Source: Rotaria sp. Silwood1 | Taxonomy: Eukaryota > Rotifera > Eurotatoria > Philodinida > Philodinidae | NCBI GenBank assembly: GCA_905250075.1 | Contig: CAJNOP010000010.1 | Span: forward strand, 124,001 to 188,000 | Length of the DNA: 64,000 nt | Direction: 5' to 3' | In this document: positions 13,002 to 25,502 of the stretch, piece after piece | Layout of the letters: every line of letters starts with the position of its first letter | Position numbering within the stretch: position 1 is the stretch's first letter | Program-made: the position numbers and the translations under genes | Notes under the pieces: model-generated | Databases searched by the model: none | The model's input: only the letters and a program-made list of their open reading frames with translations | What the model was told of the DNA's origin: nothing

Positions 13002-14708
13002 TCAAATATAATTAGTTAAATCAAAAAAAAAAACAAAAAAAAATTGATCTTGTACTTTTCTCCTATTCGCCAAAATCTAATCCATTTTTTCTTTTGCGTT
13101 TAGGTTAAATTATCATTCTTTTGTCTCTTTTTGCTCATTTTTCAATGATCTTTGTTGTATGCTTACCTATATTATATGTCTGTGATTCTCTCATCGTATG
13201 CTTTTTGTGCAGGGTCAATCGTTTAAGCAAATATAACAGTGCAAAATTTAGATGTTATTAAACAAGATCTTTTTTCTTCTCACATGCTTCATTTAATATG
13301 TCACTTTTCTTTTTTTTTATTCATTACTCAAAATAAAACTTCGTTTTCTGCACTAAATTGATCAGTTGATGATAATAGAAGAATAAAATTGATGTATGAA
13401 CAATTTTATTATTTTTCCATGTATTTCTATTGGGACTTATTAATAATCTACAATTGAAATTCCCGATCGCTGTTGGCAATAGAAAAAAAAGAATTGGAAA
13501 TATAATTATATTTCATAAATTGTATTTTTCTCAAGAATAAAAATCTGATTATCTAGATCGAATTATTCATTCATGAAACTACAATAAATCGATATAGCTA
13601 TAAATTTATTTCATAGAATTGAAAGAAAAAAAAAAGATAATTTGCCGTGCTAAAATTATATTTTACTCTTGGTTAATCTTACAAATTTGAGTATATTATA
13701 ACTGCTATAAGATAGTATGTTTGAAATTTTTCGAGATTCTAGCCTTCATTTATAAAATAAAACAAACTTTAAAAGAAGATTTTATGTTCAATCAATTGAT
13801 ATTTAGGATATTTGATCAGTTCATATAAAACAATAAAAAGTGAATACTAGTTGATAATCAACATGTAACAACGATACATGATCTTGAATTTGTCAACGAG
13901 ATAGATCTCCTAGAATAACAGCTTCAACAAAGTTCAAATGTGCTAACAAAATATAAGCAATAACAAGCTTAAGTATAAATAATTCAGGTCACCGAACAGG
14001 AACTGACCTGTTCCAAAAATTTCCTGCCACCGAGATGTAAAAAAGGAGTTATATTGGATCCGAATTCGATGATCAAAATCGTTGAACTTGAAGTTAGAAC
14101 TCTTTTTTTTCACAAGATTCAAATTCAAGAAAACTCTCAACAAGCAACACATATTTTCCACAAGAATTGTTGATTTATTAAGTGGAAGCCAATGTCATCA
14201 TGAGGTTGAAAATAAATGGTTACGAACTGTATCTTCTCATCGGGATAGAATCTTGAAATCGTAGTCGGGAGACCTATGGTAAATGACCAGCTATTTCCAG
14301 ACATCGTTTTCAGATCCAAGAATTGTTAGAAAACTTAGTTGGAATGAATTTAGGAATCCGGCTTCCATAATTCGCCGAAGCAGAGAAAATGTTGAAAGAA
14401 TAGGAACTCATGTCTACGAACTTTGATCGTTATAAATAAGAACTTGATATTAATCGAACGATCGATATATCATAACAGTGATTGAAAAGCATCTTTTTCT
14501 ATAGATTACACAATCTCGTATGTTGTTAAACATTATATTTTAAGATGATTTTAATTGTTGTCATTCGATCATTCCATGCGTGAATTCTTAAAATAAACAG
14601 AATTTGACACAATTAATTTATTAAAATAAAAATATGAAGTATCAGTTTTAAAAAACGAGCAAAACATAAAGTTTTGAATATGCACTTTTGAAAGCGTCAC
14701 AGTCTATA
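13002..14708. other. intergenic, no gene seen
   Basis: Holds the 3' flank of the synaptophysin-like gene and the 3' flank of the next minus-strand gene. Several short overlapping frames around 13.9-14.3 kb have no recognisable content. Confidence 0.5.
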
Positions 14709-15268
14709 TCATACTCGTTGTGATTGAATCTGCATTGAATATTTTTGCAATAGAATTGAATCATAATGATGTTTGGAAGAATCAAGTGGAGTAATTGGTG
14801 ATGCGATAAATGAAATATTTTCAGCTGGCAGTAGACTAGCTCTTGACGGCGAACCAAATAATGTCGCTTTTGTTGTTGATGAACGAAATTCAATTGATGA
14901 TAATGACTTATCAAAAAATGGTTCACTTGAAGAAAGTAGTGTATTTTCCATTGATGTAATTCTAGGTCGATTAATTGACTTATCATTATTATTTTTAATA
15001 TATTGTTGTCGATATTGATATGTACCTTCAGGTACTATAGTTCTTTTCGAATTTTTTGGCTTTTCAAAAAGATTTGATTGTCGACAATTGGGACCATCTA
15101 TACGATATTGATGACCAAATCTTTGTTGAATTAAAGATCTTTAGTAAAACAAAAATAAAGTATCGAAAATTTTATTAATTAAAAACAACCGTCAATTATA
15201 TACCGTAGAGGGCGTGGACACCATCGAAACACATAGAACAACGATAGAAGGCCGAGAAGAAGTCCCAT
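14709..15268 (-). CDS. small single-pass membrane protein, unknown function
   Basis: Two exons on the minus strand: 15268-15204 and 15138-14709, joined by a 65-nt GT...AG intron with consistent phase (CG|A, Arg). The reading frame starts MGLLLGLLSLFYVFRWCPRP, a hydrophobic segment followed by basic residues. A polar tail of about 140 residues follows, rich in Ser, Asn and Gln, and ends QIQSQRV. The hydrophobic frame stays open further upstream (Leu-rich, to about 15310) until a stop. The ATG at 15268 may therefore not be the true start, and an upstream exon encoding an ectodomain is possible though I could not find one. The topology suggests a type I or III membrane protein with a long disordered cytoplasmic tail. 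Not recognised as any family. Confidence 0.55.
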
Positions 15269-15310
15269 TGGTAATCCAAGCAGGAGTAGATGGAGAAGAA
15301 GAGTTTTTAC

Positions 15311-17508
15311 TCAAATTGACTTTTCTAACCGCAACTCTGAAACAATTTATGATAATTCTATCAATTTTTATTCAAGATTCTATCTTAAATTCTAGAAAAT
15401 TCCTGTTTGCAGAATTTCTAATGATTCAATAGGGCTTTTTTCGCGATTTGTTCAAGTTCCTGGTCAAATGTTTTTCTGAATTAAGGGGGAACCCCTCCCC
15501 CCCCCTCCGAAAGTCGATTTTTCTTGAAAAACTCGATTTTTTTGAAAAAACACATATTCTAGTAGCCCTGACAGTCCTCTTTCAGAATATGTATAAATTA
15601 TATAAGAATGGAACATATTTTGCCAAATTCTGGGGCGTCTATTGGAAGTCATAGTGGAAAATCGACAGTTGTGTTGATTTTTTTTCCTTAGTTACCCGTA
15701 ATTAATATCGTTCCATCTTCTTTATCAGCAGTATAAAACCATCAATGTATCGAGTAATCATGTTCTAACTGTTGCAGTCAGAGAAGGAAGTTTCAAAATT
15801 AGGTTGTTTTTCGAAAAGGTGGCGCTACAGTAAACTTGGATTTAGAAATTAGCTTAATTTTTTCTTGAAAACATGATCAACTGCAAGATCTTTTTACACA
15901 CTTTCCAATGATATATAACATGCTCTAATTTTCTACACAGGAACCTCATCAACTACTTCGCAATGTTGTTATTCGTTTTTCTCAGCTTCATTTTTTTATC
16001 GTTTACTGATCACTTGCGGAACATTTTTCCAGTCCACTGTTTGACGTACGCTACTGATGTTTTTTTATTCAAAAGATGAGATTTTTTTCTAGAAATTGGT
16101 GGAACAGATTTCTAAAATATATCTCCGTTGTTCAGATATTTGAAAATCTTTGAAAGAGATCAAAACAGTTTTTTCGATTTTCGGTTTAAAATGATCACTA
16201 CTATTGAACAAAGATGAATTTCAAAAAACTGTTCCTACAATTTCTAGATAAAAGATTTTTCTTCATTTTGAAACAAATTTCAACATTTTCTATGCTACCA
16301 CGCCCCGGAAAAATGTTCCATGCCAAAAGCCCCATTTTCATAAGTAAATTGAGTATAACTCCTCAATTATCAAAAATGATTGGTTCAAGTTTTTATCAGA
16401 TGCTAGTTACATTACCTTTTTTATTTCCTGAAGTTTTCATCGAAATCTCTTGAACCGTTTAGAAGATAGGTTTCGGAGTGGGGGTTTCTCCATAACAATT
16501 TAGGATCTCACTAGAAATATCAGATCACATACTGTCAAGACTTTAATGAAGTTGGGTATGGGTTTGAGTTAAGCGAAAGTCAATTCATACTTCCATCCAT
16601 GTTAAAGTTATATACAATAACATGACATAATCCATCCAGGTAAACTGCTCGGTTAGGATCCTTCTGAAATCTTTGTTATTTTGTGGTTACGTATTTTCTT
16701 CAGAATCTAGTCGTTTTTCTCACGAAACAAGAATGAATCCTTAAAGAATCAAGTTAAACATCTGGAACGGACACATCAAGAATTTTCATTAGAGTTCTCT
16801 ATTCAAATATGTAATTTTATCTATGATTAATTATAGAGTACTTGATTAAATCCTGACAAATGATTAAAATGTACTTTTTTCAAATCAATAAATAGATCAT
16901 GTCAATACAATGCACTTTATAAATATATGTATCGTTGATTCTACTACTTAAGTGATGATATCTAAATGAAATCAAAATAACATAAGAGAAGAAGAACAAT
17001 GATTGAATATAGAAGTTTGTTTTCTTCATGGAAAAATCGATTATTTCATTGACATTTTTGTTTTCACACACATATGCTAAAAGTCATAACATTATTAAAA
17101 CATGAATTAAATCTGAAAGTTTTTCAGCAATATTTATCTTTAATAATTTCTTCCATCAATGACATTGATATGAATAGTCTTCGTTTGATGTCACTCTAAA
17201 ATAAATTCTTCAAATTGTTGATTCTGAATGCATATTATCTAATTAAATCATATCACAATTTTTCCTATAGTACACCATTGAGTTGTAAAAAAAAAAGCAT
17301 CCTTTTCGAACAAAGTCAATGGATTATTCAAATTTGAACATATTCTGAAGTCTATGAGAAATGACTAAACCATAGTTGGAAAACTACTGTGTATCTTATT
17401 ATACAAGATGTCGCTCTGGAAATAATAATAATTGGTTCTTATATTCTACTCTATTTTACTATTATTAACAAATCCCGCTTTTCTTATTGCGACATCATAA
17501 TCCGAGTC
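15311..17508. other. gene-poor stretch with oligo-C/G tracts
   Basis: No exon is convincing. At about 15486-15510 there is a C-rich run (AACCCC followed by a long C tract). Around 15.5-15.6 kb a short imperfect hairpin pairs ACATATTCT with AGAATATGT. Around 16.3 kb is a patch of slightly higher GC without coding sense. Confidence 0.4.
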
Positions 17509-19790
17509 ATGACTGATGATAATGTAAGTATTTCCTATGTATATATTGATCTTACTGTAGACTACTGTTTATTTATTTTATCATAAAGTTGAATCAAATA
17601 ACTAATGATCTTAAATCAATGCAATTCGATGATGATGAAGATACAACAAAATATTTTATTAATTATATAGATGATGATTCAAATGATCTTAATAATCATA
17701 GTAAGGAACATGAACATGATTATATAGAAAATGATAATAATGATATTGATGTATCTTCATTACCAAATAGTCTTATTATTAGTTCTGTACCTGAAGATTT
17801 ATTTACAAATCAACAAATGAAAGTAAAATATATTCTTTGTTTTTTTTTTTTGTATTTTAATTTGCGAATATTTTTTTTGATTTTTATTTTGTAAAAAGGA
17901 TGAATTTGAACAATTATTTCGTGTTTATGATCCTCAAATTACTGTAATTTATCTAAAATTTTTTCAACGTGTACGTATTACATTTACATCATCATATAAT
18001 GCTTTTCAAGCTCGATTACATTTAAATCAATATCCATTTCATGATAAAATAATAAATACATATTTTGTTTGTGTAAGTCAATGATTTAGTTTGTCTCTTT
18101 TTTGTTTGTCTATAGAAATTATACTATTCTAGCCCCTTACTCTTCGTGATGCAAATCCTGATGAACATTTACGTCCACCTGAACCTGACAAACTTTATCT
18201 TATATCACCACCAGCTAGTCCACCAGATAATTGGGAACAAAATATTGAAAAACCACCAACTGTTGATTTAAATCTCATTGCTGCTATTTCACAATTAAAA
18301 CCTAGTAAATAATTATAAAGGATCTTGCCGGATTTAGTAACCTATCTTGAAACAAGATATCATATATGTGGTTTTGTACAGTAATTTATGGTACTTCGAG
18401 TTGTATTAAATGAATCAAGTTTTATGAAAATTTTAATGTATTGAGAATCCATAGACTATTAATAATTCTTGAAAATGGTTTCTAAAATAAACTTGTGCAA
18501 AGTTGGTTTCTAAACATAATTTAATACAATTGTAGGTATTCTTCGATTTTTCTATAATCAATAGTTTTATCATTGCTTTAAAATAGTTCCTTTTCTTAGG
18601 CCTAAATTATTCTTTGACTAGTTGTTATTTAATAAGATCATTCAGAAAAGCAGAACTCATTGTCAATGTACAAGATTGTCTCTTCAACTAGATTGTATTC
18701 CTATATAAAGAGATCGATACATTGACAATATTTTAACAAAGTTGAAGAAACTCATAAAAAGTTTTAATGTATCAATAATTATCACAGCATTTTTGATGAA
18801 CTGATATAAGTAACTTCTTTATAAGTAAAAAGAATTCTTTGATCGCGATACCCCTGGACGAAGAGTGCTGATCTACGGTTGTAGGAAAGAGGTCTGTTAT
18901 TATTATCTTTTTGTTTTTCAAGTTTTTCTTTTGAGTATCCAGAGTAAATTTATGCATGAAATTCTAGAAGAGTCTATAAATATCTCATGCTCATTTCAAT
19001 AATAATTTCTTCCATATTCATTGTACTCTTATCGAGGACTTCGGAAGTCAAATTTTTTTTCCGTTTATAAAGAGGTTCTTTATATTAATACATCAGAGAT
19101 GCTTTGTTGATTATTAATACATTAAAAGTTTTAATGAGATCCTTCAGTATTGTTTAAATATTGTCAATATATCGGCTCCTTCATAAAGGAAAACAGGCTA
19201 TTCTAGGAAAATCTTGTAAATTGACAAGAAGTCATTGCTGCTCGAGAAAACTAGATAGTGTATAATTTTTGAGAAAGTTTCTTGTTTTGTATCACTCAAT
19301 TAAGCACACTGGAATATCAAGTAGTCAAGAAATAACCTCGATCTAAGAAAATAAATCATTTTTCAACACAATGATGATAATTATAGATTATAGAAATCGA
19401 ATTTAGTTTGTTTTAGAAATCATTCATAAGAATTATGTACAATCTATGGACTCTAAACAAATGAAAATTTTCATAACACTTGAATTATTTAATACAAGTT
19501 GAAACGTCACAAATTGCTCTATGATACTAGATATATGGTATCATGTTTCATGATAGATCACGAAATTCGACAATGTTCTTTTCTAAATATAAATTATTAT
19601 TTTTATTCTAGATGAATCTCATGAATTATTACCAAGTGAACATACTTTGAATGCTCCATCGATCATCATTGATACATGTGATGATTCTAATGATGTTGAA
19701 ATAAATCAGAGTCTTCGACAAAAACTAATTAAATCAAGATTTGTACAAGCTAGACGACCACCATGTCATCAAACTGATGAACATATTTAA
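17509..19790 (+). CDS. RCAN: calcipressin (regulator of calcineurin)
   Basis: RCAN proteins bind and modulate the phosphatase calcineurin in the cytosol. Exons: 17509-17523, 17589-17822, 17899-18072, 18133-18304 and 19612-19790; the coding sequence is 774 nt (257 aa) with all phases matching. The central region DEFEQLFRVYDPQITVIYLK is the RRM-like fold. It is followed by LYLISPPASPPDNWE, the family's ISPPxSPP signature. The last exon carries PSIIIDTCDD, equivalent to the calcineurin-docking PSVVVH segment, and ends QARRP, like the usual TRRP tail. The N-terminus is acidic and Asn/Asp-rich. The ATG at 17509 was chosen because the next exon joins in phase; an in-frame hydrophobic extension upstream is unlikely. 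Intron 4 (18305-19611, 1,307 nt) is almost filled by a foldback element. Confidence 0.92.
18317..19581. mobile_element. foldback element filling RCAN intron 4
   Basis: A 1.26-kb inverted-repeat element. The outer arms 18317-18798 and 19091-19581 are inverted copies along their length, and weaker pairing continues inward to about 18845 and 19040. Landmarks: left AAACAAGATATCATATATG against right, reversed, AAACATGATACCATATATC, and left ATTGACAATATTTTAAC against right GTTTAAATATTGTCAAT. The spacer is only about 200 nt. No coding sequence is visible inside. Only about 12 nt of intron lie outside the element at the 5' end and 30 nt at the 3' end. Confidence 0.75.
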
Positions 19791-19841
19791 TAATTTAAAT
19801 ACTCAAAGAAAAAGATTTATACATTTTATTAAGTATTGTAG

Positions 19842-21085
19842 TTAATAAAATAATATTATATATATATACATATATGTATAGATGTATAGAAAGAGAGAGA
19901 GATTATATCTATTAAAAACTTGGACCTTTTCGATAGTATCAACTTGCGACACACACATAATACATATGACAATACCCAGTAAAACAGCAACAATTAAATC
20001 TATAAAAAAATCATGTTTTTTTAAATGACGAATAATAGATCGATAATATTCATGAAAATTGCCCAATGTAATTAAATTTATTTCATACATCCGTTCAAGA
20101 TCAGAATTATGTAAAATTTCAAATACTGAACGATTTCTATACCAAAATTCAAATTCAACAATCTAAAAATACCGAAATATTTTAACACGATCGAATCAAC
20201 TTTTCTTTTTTTTTTTATACCAAACCATGAGAACCATTAATGGATGTTAAATTTAATGATAAAATATCTAATCGTCCATGAATAAAAACAACAACAAGAT
20301 GTCGTGTAATACATGAATCGATAAGATTTTCAAAAAATACATGTTATATATGTTTATGTGTATCTGTTTTAATGATTATTAAATAAGAATATAAAAATGA
20401 ATGTTTTACATTAAATTGATTATTTCATCGTAATCGGATTAATCCAACACGATAAAGATGTAAATCTTGTATGATAACAAGGAATAGATCTAATACATGA
20501 TTGTATTTCATTCTTATGACTTGAACATTTATTTAATACATATGTAACATATTTTTTATCAATTTGTATTGTATTATTTATGAAATCTGATATAAAATTA
20601 TAGTATAACCTATTATTTATTATCATTGATTTTACTACTGTTTCATTTATTATAGATTACATAGTGTTAGTTAACATAAATCATGTATAATTAAATTAAT
20701 ATGATGTCACATTTTTATAGAATGATGAACTAGTACATAAGTTTAGTGTATCTGTGAAATAAGTAAAGAATATAATTACTTTTATAGTATCTCGGCGAAT
20801 GAGTTTAATAAAAAGACGTAAGTCGAATTTCAAAAGAACATCAACATAAATAGAATCAATAAACATAAAAATTAAATTACTAATTTTAATAATATTAAAT
20901 AGAAGACTAATATATAGTAGAAATAATATAGCGAAATTGGATAGAACCAATACAAATGGAAGTTTTTGATCTAAGCATGTAGATTTTCGATATATATACA
21001 ATCGATCAACTTCGCATTCCGTACAATTATCAATAAAATCAAATCTACATCTGTTCCAGCTAAGTGGTAAGAAGCAAAAGTCCAT
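19842..21085 (-). pseudogene. broken or poorly modelled two-pass membrane protein gene
   Basis: Three protein-like pieces lie in order on the minus strand, tail to tail with RCAN. Piece 1 (21085-20696) is a Cys-containing start (CTEC, STC) followed by a long hydrophobic segment. Piece 2 (20626-20420) is a Cys-containing stretch of about 68 residues. Piece 3 runs from about 20340 to 20221 and, after a 58-nt GT...AG intron, continues at 20162-19842. It contains TRHLVVVFIHGRLDILSLN and a C-terminal membrane segment LIVAVLLGIVICIMCVS. Pieces 2 and 3 cannot be joined in one frame with visible splice sites; a stop and a frame change near a T-run at about 20335 intervene. It may be a recent pseudogene, or a live gene with exons I have misplaced. 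Family not recognised. Confidence 0.4.
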
Positions 21086-22700
21086 TGTTTCATTTTAACA
21101 TTATAGTCAATAGAAAAAGAAAATAAATAATTAGTTGAATCCGATACATTTGATTAAAATTTTTATCAAAATATAAGAAATTTTATTAAAACTAAGCTTT
21201 TGAAATATTTATTTTTGTGGTAAATTAACAAATGAATTCTGAATATTTCTAATAATAACCGGAAATATGAATTCAAGAAAAAAAAAATAATTGTTTTCAA
21301 GTCAAATTAGAGCTCATATCTTCTCATTTTTGGATGTTTTCTTCTGAGAAAAATAGTTTGGAAGAAAGGGAAAATCGCCTCATACGCTCACTTTACAAAC
21401 CTGCTATTGAAGCAAACGACAATCAAGTTGTTTTATTTTGTATAACAGGCTATCTGTTTCCAAATTTCGATGAGTTTTGGTTCAAGCCTGACAACTAATG
21501 TTTATTAAAAAAATCTTGAATTTCTATTATTATTTTGTACTTGGAATCTTCATTGATACAGTCTGTAATAAGCTTTAGTATAGATAAGTAAATGTGATAA
21601 TCTTAATTGAATATCTTAGTCTGTCATGTCAGCTTTTGATATTATTTGGAGTATATTACATAATTTACAGAAACTTATACTTTGAACTTTTATGCATATG
21701 AACTGTCTCTTCCAAATAAGCAAACATTATGTTCTTATGTTGATAAAGCTAATAGTAAAACTAAATAAAATAATCAATCGGATTGTTGTAAAAGTTATTT
21801 TTCATTGAACTTTTCTTAAGTTACAGAAAGTAACTTTCAGTAAAATATTAAGACAGAGGCGTACTTTCAAATTAATCTTTTCTGATTTATGTCAGATTTA
21901 CTTGAATTACTTTTTTTATTTGAAAAAAAAAATCTAAAGAAAATAATAATCGAACAAGTACTTTCATTCTTTTCAGAATGCAATCAACATCATTGAATGT
22001 TGGAAGATTTTTCAAAATACAAAATATTATCCTTCGAATAGAACATAAGAAACTTCAATTGCACTTCTCGTATGGAAAAGTATTCTAAATAATTTATAAT
22101 AGTACATTCATACAAAGTTTTTAAAGAAATAACATACTGTCTTTTGCAATTCATTATATGTCTTATGATTAGAGATGTGAGAGACCAAGTTTTTTTGATC
22201 CGATCTCGATGACTTTTGTATCCATCCGTCATAGTCATAGTCCAATTTCGGTTTTGGTATATGTTTTTCTTGTAGTCTTGGCCTCAGTAACTCCTGTCTC
22301 CTGTAGTCACGCATTTGTCAACCGATAATTCATCGCTTTACATAAAATGTTGACATTTGAAATAAACTCTATTCAAACGTTGTTAAGCTCTTTTCTAAAA
22401 GCATGATTCACAAAACACAAACAATTTCTTCTCTCATCACGTATGACACTAAAGAAAAATCAATTGGATAAGAGATAGACTCGGATATTTTTGAATGACA
22501 TATTATTATCAGAATAGTTTCAACGATCTTCAAAATATTATTATTCTTTACATATACAATTTATTGAATGACTTCATTTATTAAAAAAAAAAAAAAAAAC
22601 AAGACAAGGACATTTATCTTTCTTTCTTTATATAGGAAAAAAAATTCTTGTGCTATGAATGATTTTATGACACTCAGTGTCGAAAAGAAAACTGTTCAAT
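21086..22700. other. intergenic, no gene seen
   Basis: AT-rich. A patch at about 22200-22314 (minus) has a higher GC content and an open frame of 68 codons (MRDYRRQELLRPRLQ at its start) but no splice context or known relative, so it is not called as a gene. Confidence 0.4.
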
Positions 22701-25502
22701 TTAATTCGTAACATCAGCTTTAATGAATGGATTGTAAAATGTTAAATAGGCTTGTAAAATTTTTGATAATGAATTTATTTTCATAATATCATTTGGATAT
22801 GTTCGAATTTCTTTTTTAATTTTAATTCGACAAATAGTTTTTAAAGTAAGTGTTTGAGTACGTAATTCACTTAATTTACTTTTTATTTGTGCCATTTGTA
22901 ACAATGAATTTTGTGTATCTGTTAATAATTGTTGATCTAATTCATATGTTGGTGATGATGACGATGATGATGATGAAGATAAATATGTATTATCAAAACG
23001 AAGATTTGGACGAAATATTAGTTTATCTAATGGTATTTCACCATTTTCAATCATTGATATTAAATAACGTTCAAGACGTTGTTGAATTGTTTGTTGTGTA
23101 AGATTTGTATTACGTTGTTCACATGCACGTAAAACATCATAAAATAAAAATATACACCATGATAATGATCGTATTTTTGGATCAAATACATCTTTAAGAC
23201 GATATTTAAATAAAAATTCTTTACATGCTAATATATCAAATAATTTATATTGTTTTTTAGCAAGTAAATTTGGTTCACGCATTCCATATCTTGTTAATTT
23301 ACTTTCTTTACGTGATAATAATAAATGTAAACGACGTAGTCGTGATAAATTTGCTTGTTCATATGTTGATAAATATGCTAGATCTAGTGGTGTACCACCA
23401 GATTGGTTTCGAATATTTAAACATGAATCAGGTGAACTATTAATAATAAATTCAAAAACAGGATCGGTTATTGCTGATTGACATGCAATATGCAGACATG
23501 TTTGACCATTATTATCTTGTAAATCGAAACGTGCACCTTGTTTTATTAAAACATCAAGCATAGGTATTGAATAATTCTTATTTATAAATATTGAAAGTGG
23601 TGTTTGATTATTATATTTGTCTAAACGTTCATTGATATCAAAACCATATTTACACATTAATTCTAATTCTTTCATATGAATTGGTTCGTAAAAATGTAGA
23701 TCTAAATGTAAATATAAATTGAATAACATTTGATTAGAAGTTTTTGATTCGAAAAGAAATATTCGTTTTATTTCATTTTAATAGAATAAATTAAAATCTT
23801 TTAATTGTTTTTGAAAGTAATTCTTGATCATGATCACTATTGGAACTAACCAATTTTTGTATATTGCTTGTCTGAAAAGCTTCATCTTGAGATGTAACAA
23901 GTTGAATAGGTTCTATCAAATGAAACATTACTTTTCTTTAATGGTTATCTCAGTTTAAAAGTACTTAGTCTATTAAAAAAAATATTCTTATATGCACGCC
24001 TAATCTTCTAGAATGATGGAACTTTCTGTAGTTGACAATTTTGTTAAAACTTTAAATTCTTAGTCCATAAGAAAACAGATCCTAATTAATAAAATCTGTG
24101 TAAACGAATGATAATTCTGATCGTGGAATTTTAGTAATTTTTAGTAGAGAACTATATTTGAAGAATATTTCATAAATTTCTAAAAAACTTGACAAATATT
24201 TCATAATAGATTTTTTCGTTACAAGAAAGATACTTTTGCTACTATATCATGTATTAAAATATTATCAAATTGCTTTTCATATAAATCAATTATGTTTTAT
24301 GTTCTGTATAAGTTCCGTACGAATGCTATACTTTTACTTTGTATGGTCTAAGTGTGATTAATTTAGTCTATGTTTATGATCTCAACTATTCATATTTAGT
24401 TGCCTTCATTTTCCAGCATTCCATCAATATGAGAGCTACTTACAAAGGAACTATCCAAATCAATATTCGCTGACATTTGAACTTATACGAGGTTCGGAAG
24501 GAACCCTAAGTAAGACTAGAAAAATCTTACAAGAGTTCGTGCCCATGGACTTTTAGAAATGACTGATGACCAATTTTACTGAATTTTCGATTCGGCTTTA
24601 GACATTTACCGAAAAAACAAATAACGAAATTTCGATCTGAAATTTTGCATACAAGTAGCTGTGCTGCTTCTGAGAATATCCTGAAACTGTCAGCTGAAAA
24701 GAGTATTTTTTTCTCGAAATATTGAATTTTCATAAAAATGCCCGTTTGTCACAAAAATCAAGATTATTTCAGAATTTGATATCTCGATAAAGAAACATTT
24801 TTTTCCACTGAAACTTTCAGGATCTTTCCAAAGTCACTAGGCCTATTCATGTGCAAAATTTCAAGTTGAAGTTCCGTTATCGTATCCTTTGAATAAATAC
24901 CTAAAGCTGAATCGAAAATACAGTGAAAAAAACGGCATAACTCGGCTTCAGACACCTATGAGCACAAACTCTGTTCTGAATTTTTTAATCTTACTGAGAT
25001 CTCCTTGTGAAGTCAGTAAGGGCTCAAACGGCAATGGATATCAATTCAAGTAGTTCCATCGTTAGAGAACATTGTAAAATACTCTAACTTTAACTCTAAA
25101 TAAATCTGTGTTCTTCTTTATTGGATGATACTTACCAAGAGTAGCTCCCATTCCCACAAGTTTTTCAAGTATATCTTGTGTTTGTGAACATACACTAATA
25201 TGTATATGTTTACTTGTAATTAACAGGTACTCTGCTTTTAAATTTCGATTTAAACGATTATCTAATTGTTTACTGTCGCCTGTTTGTAAACATCGAAGAA
25301 GTAAACGATCTAAACCAGGATAAAGTTCATCAACATTTCGTGCATCAATGGTTCGACCATTAATACGAAAATCAACTAATTGAGCAAGTATGGTATCAGG
25401 TGGTGTTGGTATATGATCCAATGGTTGAACTGATCGACTACGTCTTACTGGTAATGCATGTTTTCTTCTTCCCGATGATACAAAAACAGTTTCAGACGGC
25501 AT
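22701..25502 (-). CDS. ankyrin repeat and SOCS box protein
   Basis: Probably a substrate receptor for a cullin-5 ubiquitin ligase. Two exons: 25502-25136 and 23701-22701; the coding sequence is 1,368 nt (455 aa), joined in phase (G|AT, Asp123). Residues about 1-97 are basic, then short. Ankyrin-type repeats follow, for example NNQTPLSIFI, DNNGQTCLHIACQS and NQSGGTPLDLAYL (about residues 100-245). An alpha-helical middle is followed by a run of nine serines from a TCA-type repeat. The C-terminal segment LKTICRIKIKKEIRT...LQAYL (about residues 409-445) resembles a SOCS box, with the elongin-binding Leu-x3-Cys motif. The family is ASB-like; the exact orthologue is unclear. The 1,434-nt intron holds a palindromic element. 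Confidence 0.8.
24498..25006. mobile_element. near-perfect palindromic MITE in the ankyrin/SOCS gene intron
   Basis: The two halves, about 24498-24735 and 24765-25006, are inverted copies with almost no spacer. Examples: left ACTGAATTTTCGATTCGGC against right, reversed, CACTGTATTTTCGATTCAGC, and left GAAATTTTGCATACAAGTAG against right GAAATTTTGCACATGAATAG. It is wholly intronic and no gene is seen inside. Target duplication not resolved. Confidence 0.75.

Noticed and set aside
14773-15018. Plus-strand 81-codon frame
   Set aside because: Antisense shadow of the spliced minus-strand membrane protein gene.
15486-15510. C-rich run resembling the GC-rich MITE at 34.6 kb
   Set aside because: Only the AACCCCTCCCC string is shared; no inverted partner or TA-flanked end nearby.
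22108-22314. GC-richer 68-codon minus frame
   Set aside because: No splice context or family; may be an eroded repeat edge.
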